DNA of 64,000 nucleotides. Origin: Actinernus sp. WN-2022 (lineage: Eukaryota > Cnidaria > Anthozoa > Actiniaria > Actinernidae). The notes under the pieces were generated by a model, which was given only the letters and a program-made list of their open reading frames with translations, was not told the origin of the DNA and made no database searches. The stretch is taken from contig JAOWCC010000019.1 in NCBI GenBank assembly GCA_030867875.1, positions 74,614,861 to 74,678,860 on the forward strand. The letters are read 5' to 3'. The position numbers and the translations under genes are program-made. Shown piece by piece: positions 45,201 through 47,480 of this stretch (its first letter is position 1; every line of letters starts with the position of its first letter).

Positions 45201-46530
45201 TTTATTTTCAATGAAGTCACATGATTTTGGGGACGAATCACTAGCGCGTACAACCCATATTTACTGGTTATTTCATGGTTTTCTATGGAATACGGGCGAA
45301 TATTTCACGAGAAATTTGTATTATTTAGTATACAACGAGCCTTTAGGCGAGTTTTATACCAAAATAATATGAATTTCGAGTTAAATTTTCGCCCGTATTC
45401 CATAGAAAACCATGAAATAACCATATTATCCTATAAATAACAAATTTACAAAACGATTTATCACGAAAACAAAGTAACTTACCGGACGATAGACTGCAAA
45501 TTTTCTTGCCGGAAAACACAAATTTCGAGTGGCGGCCGCGCACGTCTGCAGACTAATTATGTATTCAAAATGGTGAATTCTTATTGGCTGATAAAGAAAT
45601 GGCACGAAATTTCCTGCATTTTGATTGGCCTTGATCTAGCCATGAAATACCGCTCTGTATTTCATAGAAAAACCATGAAATACCGCCCTGTATTTCATAG
45701 TAAAGCTGAGCTCTGATTGGCTGAAATATAATATTTATAGGATAATAACTGATATCATATTGTAAATAGGTCAGCGACCTGGGAGCAGATTGAAAAACCC
45801 AGCCGTCATTGCCATCATCCTAGTCGTGCTATTGGCCGTGCTGGTTATCATGGGGGCAGTCTTGCTCAAGAGACGGCAGCCTCCACCTGTCATCCCTGTA
45901 GTGATGGAAGATGGACACGTGCATGATAACATCCGACCCTACCACGACGAAGGTGCTGGAGAGGAGGATAACTTCGGCTACGACATCTCCCAGCTGATGA
46001 AGTACACGTATGTGGAGGGTGGTGGGGGTGCTGGAGGAGCAGGTGGAGCTGGTGGAGCTGGTGGAGCTGGTGGAGCAAGTGGAGCAGGTGGAGCTGGTGG
46101 AGGTGGGGGAGGTGGGGGATACGGTGCCGGGGCGGGAGGTGGAGCAGGCAAGGGCAAACGCCTTGGTTCAGGCGAAGAAGAAATCACCGTAGCAGAAGAT
46201 AAGCCTCTTCTCCAAGGAGCCATGAATGGAAACGGGCAACAATTTGGAATCACAACTATTACACGTCGACGGGTGTTTCATCCCGATAGCATCGACGTGG
46301 GGCAGTTTATTGATACGCGCGTAGGAGAGGCCAACAGAGAGTACTTCATTTCTCATGATGCGCTTCATATTTACCGGTACGAGGGAGACGACTCCGACGT
46401 GGACGATCTTAGCGAGCTTGGAGACAGCGATGCCGAAGAAGACGAGGACGATGAGCAGAGCTTCAATTTCCTTAGCGATTGGGGACGAAAGTTTGATAAT
46501 CTTAACCGCATATACAACTTAGACGACTAG
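1115..46530 (+). CDS. Giant classical cadherin, complete gene of 18 coding exons (4,488 aa)
   Basis: Calcium-dependent cell-cell adhesion receptor of the adherens junction. Coding exons: 1115-3281, 8908-9523, 9937-10040, 11577-12040, 12737-12876, 13906-14378, 15383-15616, 19191-23227, 30166-32437, 32931-33389, 34086-34258, 34588-34703, 36805-37091, 37643-37854, 39671-40165, 40723-40966, 42759-42971, 45770-46530. All introns are GT-AG, phases agree at every junction, and the total is 13,467 nt with no internal stop. Domain order: signal peptide (1-25), about 32 EC repeats (to about residue 3450), NC-like region, EGF1, LamG1, EGF2, LamG2, EGF3, transmembrane helix (about 4247-4268), 220-residue tail. 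The tail has a juxtamembrane DNIRPYHDEGAGEED segment (p120-catenin type) and a C-terminal segment with DVGQFID, IYRYEGDDSD and FLSDWGRKFDNL (beta-catenin type). The EC/NC/EGF/LamG layout matches non-chordate classical cadherins, including those of Nematostella. Exon joins are inferred without transcript data; TSS and alternative splicing are unknown. Confidence 0.92.
3282..5800. other. Intron 1, first part
   Basis: AT-rich intron sequence without a convincing exon. A segment at about 4050-4390 matches, with divergence, 48490-48780 downstream of the gene in the same orientation; shared strings include CGAAATCAAGTTTCTAGAAT-like sequence. This points to a dispersed repeat family. Confidence 0.5.
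5812..5950 (+). mobile_element. tRNA-derived SINE, copy 1
   Basis: Contains GGTCCTGATGGTGTAGTAG (A-box like) and GGGTTCAAATCCCACTC (B-box), followed by a non-tRNA tail CATATTTTCTCTTTC. A second copy with the same head and tail lies at 6552-6712. The acceptor stem does not pair, so this is not a functional tRNA. Confidence 0.65.
6061..6418. mobile_element. Palindromic MITE with CTTATTA target duplication
   Basis: Ends are TACAGGGAGTTCTAA and TATAGAACTCCCTGTG, with further inverted segments inside (GTAACCACCCCTAATCTC against GAGATTAGGGGTGGTTAC). CTTATTA flanks both sides (6054-6060 and 6419-6425). No coding capacity. It lies between the two SINE copies of intron 1. Confidence 0.7.
6552..6712 (+). 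mobile_element. tRNA-derived SINE, copy 2
   Basis: Shares with copy 1 the leader ACACCATCAACCGGCTGCGT, the tRNA-like body with B-box GGTTCAAATCC, and the tail CACATATTTTCTCTTTCACT. Divergence between copies is modest. Confidence 0.65.
6713..8907. other. Intron 1, last part
   Basis: AT-rich, no exon recognised. The short open frames at 6768-7004 and 7202-7390 are low-complexity and have no domain. Confidence 0.45.
8908..9523 (+). CDS. Cadherin exon 2: rest of EC7, EC8, start of EC9
   Basis: The acceptor TTATTAG precedes 8908. Joining with exon 1 gives DSG|GRFSALKSFDYE, the usual EC strand order after the DSG turn. Linkers IDEKDPPQF and VDQNTYTPVF end EC7 and EC8. EC8 carries two cysteines (FECSM and GECKL) that may form an internal disulfide. 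The donor is AGG|GTATGT at 9524, phase 2. Confidence 0.9.
9937..10040 (+). CDS. Cadherin exon 3: middle of EC9 (small exon)
   Basis: A 104-nt exon with acceptor TTCTTTAG and donor GGAG|GTAAGA. It translates as YDRFGIDDHVGWIKSTNK followed by a YQLLAKAKDGG strand, the conserved F.I....G.I......LD....Y.L...A.DGG core of an EC repeat. The phase (2 in, 1 out) fits both neighbours. It lacks a start-to-stop frame of its own, so it is recognised only by homology and phase. Confidence 0.88.
10230..11290. repeat. Intron 3 repeat-derived sequence
   Basis: Contains repeated GGCCCACCCCT-like blocks (10326-10375 and 10858-10873) and a short inverted repeat at 11171-11272 (CCATTCGAAAAATGGC against GCCATTTTTCGAATGG), probably a small MITE. 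No coding signal. Confidence 0.45.
11577..12040 (+). CDS. Cadherin exon 4: end of EC9, EC10, start of EC11
   Basis: Acceptor TTTTACAG at 11576. The exon starts GSPAKEAQVSVYISV, the last strand of EC9, followed by a non-canonical linker (YKRSDTPLSF), a full EC10 and the canonical TDVNDNAPVF linker. It ends in ANTPVTK|GTAAGT, phase 0. Confidence 0.92.
12435..12622 (+). mobile_element. MITE family A copy 1 (TAGTATATACCACAC ends), intron 4
   Basis: Terminal inverted repeats TAGTATATACCACAC and GTGTGGTATATACTA. The interior holds AATAGCCAGCACCAAATAG and GTAGCCAATCAGAGCGCGCG. It is nested in an outer palindrome (CAATTATTCACCGAAGTG) spanning about 12395-12660. A copy in reverse orientation lies at 13600-13771. 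Confidence 0.75.
12737..12876 (+). CDS. Cadherin exon 5: middle of EC11, flanked by inverted MITEs
   Basis: A 140-nt exon: ITAIDLDAGNNGKVTYSID, then FTIDPRTGVLKTSRKL, containing the EC calcium motif AIDLDAG. Acceptor TGTTTGCAG, donor CCA|GTAAGA. Phase runs 0 to 2. Because 140 is not a multiple of three, skipping this exon would shift the frame. The flanking introns hold the same MITE in opposite orientations (12435-12622 and 13600-13771). Confidence 0.91.
13600..13771 (-). mobile_element. MITE family A copy 2, intron 5, opposite orientation
   Basis: Same termini as copy 1, with the interior reversed (CGCGCTCTGATTGGCTACTC first, TATTTGGTGCTGACTAT last). Flanked to about 13850 by the same outer palindrome. 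Together with copy 1 it could form a long RNA hairpin around exon 5. Confidence 0.75.
13906..14378 (+). CDS. Cadherin exon 6: end of EC11, EC12, start of EC13
   Basis: Acceptor CATTTTAG precedes 13906. The first residues (LTYNSGQQYADYTVGVKATDGG) complete the EC11 core. The EC11-12 linker is degenerate (MNVRVPPTF) and the EC12-13 linker is TDINDDSPHF. The donor is ATTG|GTAAGT at 14379, phase 1. A MITE ends about 130 bp before the acceptor. Confidence 0.91.
15220..15358 (+). repeat. Tandem repeat before exon 7
   Basis: About three diverged copies of a unit near 50 bp with the shared words AACCAATCRGWAGG, GTAATATCGT and GATACCAGTAACAAC, ending about 25 bp before the exon 7 acceptor. Confidence 0.55.
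15383..15616 (+). CDS. Cadherin exon 7: middle of EC13
   Basis: Acceptor TTTGTCTTAG, donor AGTG|GTAAGT. Translates as GSGSKVGKVTAYDRDSVSHG through ASDNAATKLS, the DRDS calcium motif and the AxD motif of an EC repeat. Phase 1 in and out. A short tandem repeat (15220-15358) lies just before the acceptor. Confidence 0.91.
16262..16650 (+). mobile_element. tRNA-derived SINE with ATT-repeat tail
   Basis: The head has a clear A-box (GGTTAGCTCAGTTGGTAGAG) and B-box (GGGGTTCGAATCC) followed by a body GGCCGCGTCCATGGGCAGGG and a tail GATATGGCGCTATATAAATA then (ATT)n. The same family appears on the minus strand at 51475-51735. Confidence 0.75.
16907..18318. mobile_element. Non-autonomous DNA element with about 430-bp inverted arms
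   Basis: The segment 16907-17345 reappears, reverse-complemented, at 17840-18285. Shared marks include CTCAAAAGCATCTTTCAGAT and GGCGCCGCCATTTTGTTC. The right end runs to CCCTTTAAC near 18318; the left end seems shorter. The centre (17346-17840) is unique sequence without a transposase. Confidence 0.75.
18510..18795. mobile_element. Hairpin-headed repeat, copy 1
   Basis: An inverted repeat (AATGCACGCTCGAGGTCTTG against CAAGACCTCGAAATTGCATT) is followed by a shared tail with CAGCCAATGAAATCGCGC and GGATGCTCCC. A second, better preserved copy is at 47185-47480. Confidence 0.65.
18855..19031. mobile_element. Near-perfect palindromic MITE (177 bp)
   Basis: Left arm AATAGCCCACTTCCGCGATA and onward pairs along almost its full length with the right arm ending TATCGCGGAAGTGGGCTATT, leaving a loop of about 20 bp around TTCTTTTCAAAGAGAAAAT. 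A deletion derivative is at 44185-44293. Confidence 0.8.
19191..23227 (+). CDS. Cadherin exon 8: end of EC13 through start of EC26 (4-kb exon)
   Basis: A single 4,037-nt exon encoding about twelve EC repeats without interruption. Canonical linkers include SDVNDNSPIF, LNINDNPPLF, LDMNDNVPYF, ENTNDNTPVF, LDVNDNHPSF and VDENDNPPKF. Others lack the Asn/Asp pattern (FLPDGPPKF, ETAQTPPIF, EHKNKQRPEF, SSAAPPTC), so calcium-free, more flexible joints are likely there. EC20 has a CDCPSSCTC cluster (residues 2043-2051). Acceptor CTTATAG, donor AAG|GTAAGG at 23228, phase 0 out. The same frame stays open to 23272 in the intron; that extension is not coding. Confidence 0.94.
23495..25167. mobile_element. 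Non-autonomous hAT-like element with 8-bp target duplication
   Basis: Termini TAGCCTGCGTAGCAAGCCC and GGGCTTGCTACGCAGGCTA form inverted repeats extended by purine-rich and pyrimidine-rich arms. ATTTGCTA flanks both sides (23487-23494 and 25168-25175), an 8-bp duplication as made by hAT transposases. Two internal direct repeats are visible: 23785-23940 with 24547-24702, and 23978-24114 with 24351-24476. No transposase is encoded. Confidence 0.8.
25205..26303 (-). pseudogene. 5'-truncated non-LTR retrotransposon, reverse transcriptase C-terminal part
   Basis: Minus-strand translation gives LFNIYINDLSSIARHC, then the catalytic motif YVDDSKLF, thumb-region sequence and a C-terminus with ITPILRNLQWLPV and FSYRGVNIWNALDSTLK. 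The two parts (25479-26300 and 25384-25602) are in different frames, so at least one frameshift occurred near 25580. The 3' end is a TACA-rich microsatellite (25207-25240). The sequence suggests the CR1/L2/Rex group. The element cannot make protein. Confidence 0.8.
26607..27006. mobile_element. MITE family B copy 1 (CACGACTTTCATAATGG ends)
   Basis: Termini CACGACTTTCATAATGGCCG and GGCCATTATGAAAGTCGTG. A second copy in the opposite orientation lies at 50016-50373 and shares the interior (TTTCTAGCCTCGCTTTCATG, GTGAAAGAGCATGTCGACA). Confidence 0.75.
27021..27123. repeat. Short inverted repeat
   Basis: AAAATCACATGCCCGACTC and CCACGTTAATTTGCA pair imperfectly with GCAATTTAACGTGG and the following GTATGTGATTTT, giving a hairpin about 100 bp long between the MITE and the satellite. 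Confidence 0.5.
27216..27973. repeat. 19-bp satellite, about 40 copies, with 11-monomer higher-order pattern
   Basis: Monomer TAACACTACTTCGACGTCG. Three adjacent variants starting GG instead of GT occur at 27395, 27414 and 27433 and again at 27604, 27623 and 27642, exactly 209 bp (11 x 19) later. Edge copies read CGACATCG, the decayed form of CGACGTCG. A CTG/CTA microsatellite precedes the array. Confidence 0.92.
28568..29057. mobile_element. MITE with about 105-bp inverted repeats, inside the decayed LINE
   Basis: CCTCAAGTGTATTAAGGCTT at the left and AAGCCTTAATACACTTGAGG at the right continue as inverted arms to about 28690 and from about 28950 (AATTCTGTAAAGTTTTATGA). Surrounding LINE sequence continues on both sides. 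Confidence 0.75.
29375..29518 (+). mobile_element. 3' part of SINE family C
   Basis: GTAGAAGGTGCAGCCTTTAC and AGACCTTCACGTCTTCTC match the copy at 39378-39670. The tail is CAATAAAGTCACTTATTTAC then TTACTTACC. The tRNA-like head is missing. Confidence 0.6.
30166..32437 (+). CDS. Cadherin exon 9: end of EC26, EC27-EC32, start of NC region
   Basis: Acceptor TCTTTTGTAG gives IFIK|VNDDNDEIPVF, completing the EC25-26 calcium linker. Linkers TDINDMKPNF, TDGNDHKPAF, TDSNDNAPVF, SDVNDNGPWF and QDENDNEPF follow. The last EC (31850-32160) is followed by about 90 residues without EC features (from about AAVENSVALQFLDM), matching the position of the NC region in invertebrate classical cadherins. Donor TAG|GTGAGT at 32438, phase 1. 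Confidence 0.94.
32438..32930. other. Intron 9, no feature seen
   Basis: A 493-bp intron with a G-rich run near 32465-32480 and no recognisable exon or element. Confidence 0.5.
32931..33389 (+). CDS. Cadherin exon 10: end of NC region, EGF1, start of LamG1
   Basis: Acceptor CTGTCCGCAG. Translation starts GLKIGAIGIDECAKEK. The EGF module is CSVKNPCLNGGTC, then ICECPREFRGPEC (six cysteines). A laminin-G domain opens with the strand TFMGNSYIWLP and continues to FTTGDKNGLLLYQG. Donor AAGG|GTGAGT at 33390, phase 1. Confidence 0.92.
33511..33850. repeat. AAT microsatellite and tandemly duplicated 140-bp segment, intron 10
   Basis: (AAT)n at 33511-33537 is followed by two copies of an AT-rich unit, about 33541-33680 and 33681-33832, each with AAGTCTCGATGC and AACTATTTCTACAAAAGACT. 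It resembles a retroelement 3' tail but no coding sequence is left. Confidence 0.6.
34086..34258 (+). CDS. Cadherin exon 11: middle of LamG1
   Basis: Acceptor TTTTCTAG. Translates as GNNGAKDFLAMFLADGYIMV through NDKKWHTVQVKRHMIDRK, the conserved laminin-G strands with the W-H-T-V-x-V signature. Donor AAG|GTACGT, phase 0. Confidence 0.9.
34588..34703 (+). CDS. Cadherin exon 12: LamG1, continuing
   Basis: A 116-nt exon after acceptor TTTTCCAG: VIKIIIDRCISAQIVEENG, ending VKGRS. It continues the beta strand after HTVQVKR directly, so no exon appears to be missing between 11 and 12. Donor CAGT|GTAAGT at 34704, phase 2. Confidence 0.88.
34847..35751. mobile_element. MITE family D copy 1, expanded by an internal satellite, intron 12
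   Basis: Ends GAGCGGTTTTAAGTTGAGT and ACTCAATTCAAACGCTC, each flanked by TA (34845-34846, 35752-35753), suggesting a Tc1/mariner-type target. A short copy of the family (252 bp) is at 42432-42683. Here the interior holds the 30-bp array. Confidence 0.8.
34917..35572. repeat. 30-bp satellite, about 22 copies
   Basis: Unit ACAATGACCCAATCACGAGC plus AAGTAAAAAC. Units ending GAG or GAA alternate in pairs over much of the array, giving a 120-bp higher-order period. One copy lacks an A at 35219. The first, imperfect unit (ACCAATCACGGGAGCAAGTA) resembles the MITE interior, so the array grew from it. Confidence 0.92.
35945..36190. repeat. GATGAT-type microsatellites
   Basis: Interrupted GAT/AAT repeats (35958-36030, 36147-36190) enclose three copies of a short ATATAGTTCAGTAA unit near 36070-36135. 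Non-coding. Confidence 0.65.
36199..36680. mobile_element. MITE family A, nested copies, intron 12
   Basis: An inner copy (36353-36534) with complete TAGTATATACCACAC and GTGTGGTATATACTA ends lies inside or next to a partial copy starting at 36199. The outer palindrome (AATTATTCACCGAAGTGG) flanks both sides to about 36668. Confidence 0.7.
36805..37091 (+). CDS. Cadherin exon 13: end of LamG1, EGF2
   Basis: Acceptor TTTTTTTAACAG. Begins YLNGFGPLQIGGVE and reaches FKGCIRNIIDTG, the typical C-terminal laminin-G signature. EGF2 follows: CLDNCNKAGYC and CVCDLGYSGTSC. Donor GACC|GTAAGT at 37092, phase 1. Confidence 0.91.
37149..37508. repeat. Inverted and direct repeats around ACGCGTGACC, intron 13
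   Basis: ATACGCGTGACCAGTACGCA at the left is inverted at the right (CTGGTCACGCGTCAC and CTGGTCACGCGTGAC, themselves a direct repeat at 37431-37462 and 37470-37502). A MITE is likely but its ends are not exact. Confidence 0.45.
37643..37854 (+). CDS. Cadherin exon 14: start of LamG2, with a furin-type site
   Basis: Acceptor TTCTCTTTACAG. Encodes GKANYYKASSFTQYLVNTA, then RAKR (residues 3868-3871, an R-X-K-R furin-type motif), then laminin-G strands ending EFNRVD. Phase 1 in, 0 out (GAT|GTAAGA). Confidence 0.9.
38163..39249. mobile_element. Inverted-repeat element with poly-G run, intron 14
   Basis: Ends AGGGACAGACCATTTGAAAT and TTTTCAAATGGTCCGTCCCT, with a long G run (38197-38219) inside the left end and a C run inside the right end. 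About 1.1 kb without coding capacity. Confidence 0.65.
39378..39670 (+). mobile_element. SINE family C; its tail forms the exon 15 acceptor
   Basis: tRNA-like head with A-box (CGGTTAGCTTAGTGG) and B-box (AAGGTTCAAAACC), a body with GGTAGAAGGTGCTGC and ACACCTTCACGTCTTCTC, and a tail AATAAAGTGTCTTTACC then CTTTAC repeats running into TTATTAG, the acceptor of exon 15. Related copy at 29375-29518. Confidence 0.75.
39671..40165 (+). CDS. Cadherin exon 15: LamG2 core and start of Gly/Ser-rich insert
   Basis: Begins VKNHVIRYIFRLGDRMKIL and carries the laminin-G strand DGRYHNVIIKREG. From about FFTGGMPNITEIRV onward comes a Gly/Ser/Thr-rich stretch unlike a standard laminin-G domain. Phase 0 at both ends (495 nt), so skipping would keep frame. 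The acceptor pyrimidine tract is the CTTTAC-rich tail of a SINE (39378-39670). Confidence 0.9.
40166..40722. other. Intron 15, no feature seen
   Basis: A 557-bp AT-rich intron. The open frame 40180-40479 has no recognisable domain. Confidence 0.45.
40723..40966 (+). CDS. Cadherin exon 16: Gly-rich insert within LamG2
   Basis: Acceptor TTATTACCAG, donor GGAG|GTGAGA. Encodes VIYGRSTFGAFIGSHG, then VHIQGVGGQTGTYGGG and ends VIGDFGG. Continuing into exon 17 gives GDFGGCTATNRFNGVDL, which looks like the normal end of a laminin-G domain, so the Gly-rich material is an insertion between laminin-G strands. Phase 0 in, 1 out. Confidence 0.88.
41091..41222 (+). repeat. About 40-bp tandem repeat, three to four copies
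   Basis: Units share TTAAGCCTGGTTCACAC and AACATCACTGTCAC. Located in intron 16. Confidence 0.7.
41370..42430. mobile_element. Inverted-repeat element filled by a 78-bp satellite, intron 16
   Basis: The left end AACCTGCGTACAGGCTCATG is matched, inverted, at the right (CATGAGACTGTTCGCAGGTT). Between them about ten copies of a 78-bp unit run from 41447 to 42230 (GACGCTATACAAATATGAAT, TACGCCCCTACATTGATC, CATCAGACTCGGTTCAGGGG). One copy, at about 42033, is shortened. The inverted right arm repeats AGCGTCCGTGCAGGCTC. Confidence 0.8.
42432..42683. mobile_element. MITE family D copy 2, short form
   Basis: GAGCGGTTTTCAGTTGAGTG at the left and CACTCAATTGAAATCCGCTC at the right, each flanked by TA. 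The interior has CAGCCAATCATAGGAGCGAG, the likely ancestor of the 30-bp satellite unit in copy 1. Confidence 0.8.
42759..42971 (+). CDS. Cadherin exon 17: end of LamG2, EGF3
   Basis: Acceptor CCCATTCTAG. Encodes CTATNRFNGVDLESS, then an EGF module CPCEKGFCFNAGTC and CMCAPGWQGYRC. Donor CCTG|GTGGGT at 42972, phase 1. Reading through this donor gives about nine residues and then a stop, so intron retention would yield an ectodomain without a membrane anchor. Confidence 0.9.
43019..43673. mobile_element. Three adjacent small inverted-repeat elements, intron 17
   Basis: 43019-43180 has ends CCAGAGGCGGATCCGG and ATCCGCCCCTGG. 43181-43359 has ends GTAGACTGTAAAACAATCCC and GGGACTGTTTTACAGTCTAC. 43377-43673 has ends GGGGCCAACCATTTAACTTC and GAAGTTAAATGGTTGCCCCC. 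None encodes protein. Confidence 0.65.
44185..44293. mobile_element. Deletion derivative of the palindromic MITE
   Basis: The left arm matches 18855-18960 closely (AATAGCCCACTTCCGCGATA onward), but after the loop (TTTCAAAGAGAAAA) it jumps to GAAGTGGGCTATT, so nearly the whole right arm is missing while the terminus remains. Confidence 0.75.
44870..44965 (-). mobile_element. tRNA-like SINE fragment, minus strand
   Basis: Minus strand reads CCTATAGTGTAGTGGGCATG and later GGTCGGCGGTTCGAGTCATA, an A-box and B-box arrangement. The interval is longer than a tRNA and the stems do not pair well. Confidence 0.4.
45084..45427. repeat. Two hairpin-forming inverted repeats in intron 17
   Basis: First: CATCAGGGGTTCCAAACACC pairs with GGTGTTTGGAACCCCTGATG (45084-45188). 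Second: GGTTATTTCATGGTTTTCTA pairs with TAGAAAACCATGAAATAACC (about 45264-45427). Further CATGAAATACCGC repeats follow at 45645-45690, close to the exon 18 acceptor. Confidence 0.65.
45770..46530 (+). CDS. Cadherin exon 18: transmembrane helix and catenin-binding cytoplasmic tail
   Basis: The hydrophobic segment AVIAIILVVLLAVLVIMG is followed by KRR, fixing topology. The p120-type juxtamembrane segment (about residues 4288-4311) ends YDISQL. A Gly/Ala tract of about 44 residues (4319-4362) follows, then the beta-catenin binding segment (about 4406-4488) with DVGQFID, an acidic stretch and FLSDWGRKFDNL. Stop TAG at 46528-46530. The acceptor (ATTGTAAATAG) has a poor pyrimidine tract. Confidence 0.94.
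46018..46150 (+). repeat. Coding GGTGGAGCT-type minisatellite (poly-Gly/Ala)
   Basis: Imperfect 9-bp repeats (GGTGGAGCT and variants) in exon 18 encode the Gly-Gly-Ala tract of the cadherin tail. Unit length is a multiple of three, so copy-number change would keep the reading frame. Confidence 0.85.
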
Positions 46531-46800
46531 CCCTGCTATGGAGATTAAAGAGTGATGTCATAGTTAAGTGTCAAACTTACTTAAGAGTGACGTCATAGCT
46601 AAGTGTCCAACGTACTGAAGAGTGACGTCATAGTTAGATATTCAACGTACACGTTTACCAGCTTAAAACACCTGAAACACTTTAAATGTCTTTATACACG
46701 ATGTAATATCGTTAACTCGGCATGTTGATTGAATAGAAACACTCCGAAGGATAGACCTTATGCTATAATTCAGCAATAAACACATGGGAAAGGACATGCA
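46531..46800 (+). other. Cadherin 3' UTR with three 35-bp repeats and a poly(A) signal
   Basis: After the stop codon come three tandem copies of a 35-bp unit, each holding a CRE-type octamer: TGATGTCA at 46553, TGACGTCA at 46588 and 46623. AATAAA at 46775-46780 is a plausible poly(A) signal. The transcript end is inferred. Confidence 0.5.
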
Positions 46801-47184
46801 AAAATAAGTATTCCAGTGAAATTTGATCATCATTGATTTTCTTGCTACAGAGTAATTAGGATTTCAATGAAAGAACTTTGTACATATGAAAAAAGTCGGT
46901 CGTGTCCTAACAGCCTTACTTTCATATTTTCCCAAAGTTTTAAATGCAAATAAGTTTGGAACAAACTGTGGAACTGCATACAATAGCCAACTTCTAACTG
47001 TCCTTTCAGGAGACAGTTTCAACTTTTCTGCAAATATTTAAGTACTGAATGTATGCAAATTAGGTTACACTTGGTGCTTAAGGTCTATTCTATCGGTGTT
47101 TCGAATTTACAGAAGATGCAAATACTCGTTAGCGCTAACAGTACGTGTGCCGGAAATGATGTTATGTGTTTATATGCTCATTGC

Positions 47185-47480
47185 ATTAACAAATAAAAGA
47201 TGGTTCTCCATGTTTTATAACAAAATAATGCACGCTCGAGGTCTTGAAAACTGCGGGTGCACGAGCGGAACGCGAGTCTATTCAGCAGCTTTTCAAGACC
47301 TCGAAAGTGCATTATTTTGTTATAAAACATGGAGAACCATCTTCTATTTGTTTTATAATATAGAATTATTTCTACACGGAAAGAAATGCTCCAGTCGAGC
47401 GCGCATTATAAGAGAATCAAGCACGCAGCCAATGAAATAGCGCCTTCTTAGGATGCTCCCATAATTATATTATAAATGCT
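47185..47480. mobile_element. Hairpin-headed repeat, copy 2
   Basis: AGATGGTTCTCCATGTTTTA and the following AATGCACGCTCGAGGTCTTG pair with CAAGACCTCGAAAGTGCATT and TAAAACATGGAGAACCATCT, a stem over 60 bp long. The tail with CAGCCAATGAAATAGCGCC matches copy 1 at 18510-18795. Confidence 0.75.

Noticed and set aside
45978..46253. Pro-rich minus-strand ORF
   Set aside because: Antisense of the poly-Gly/Ala coding tract in exon 18.
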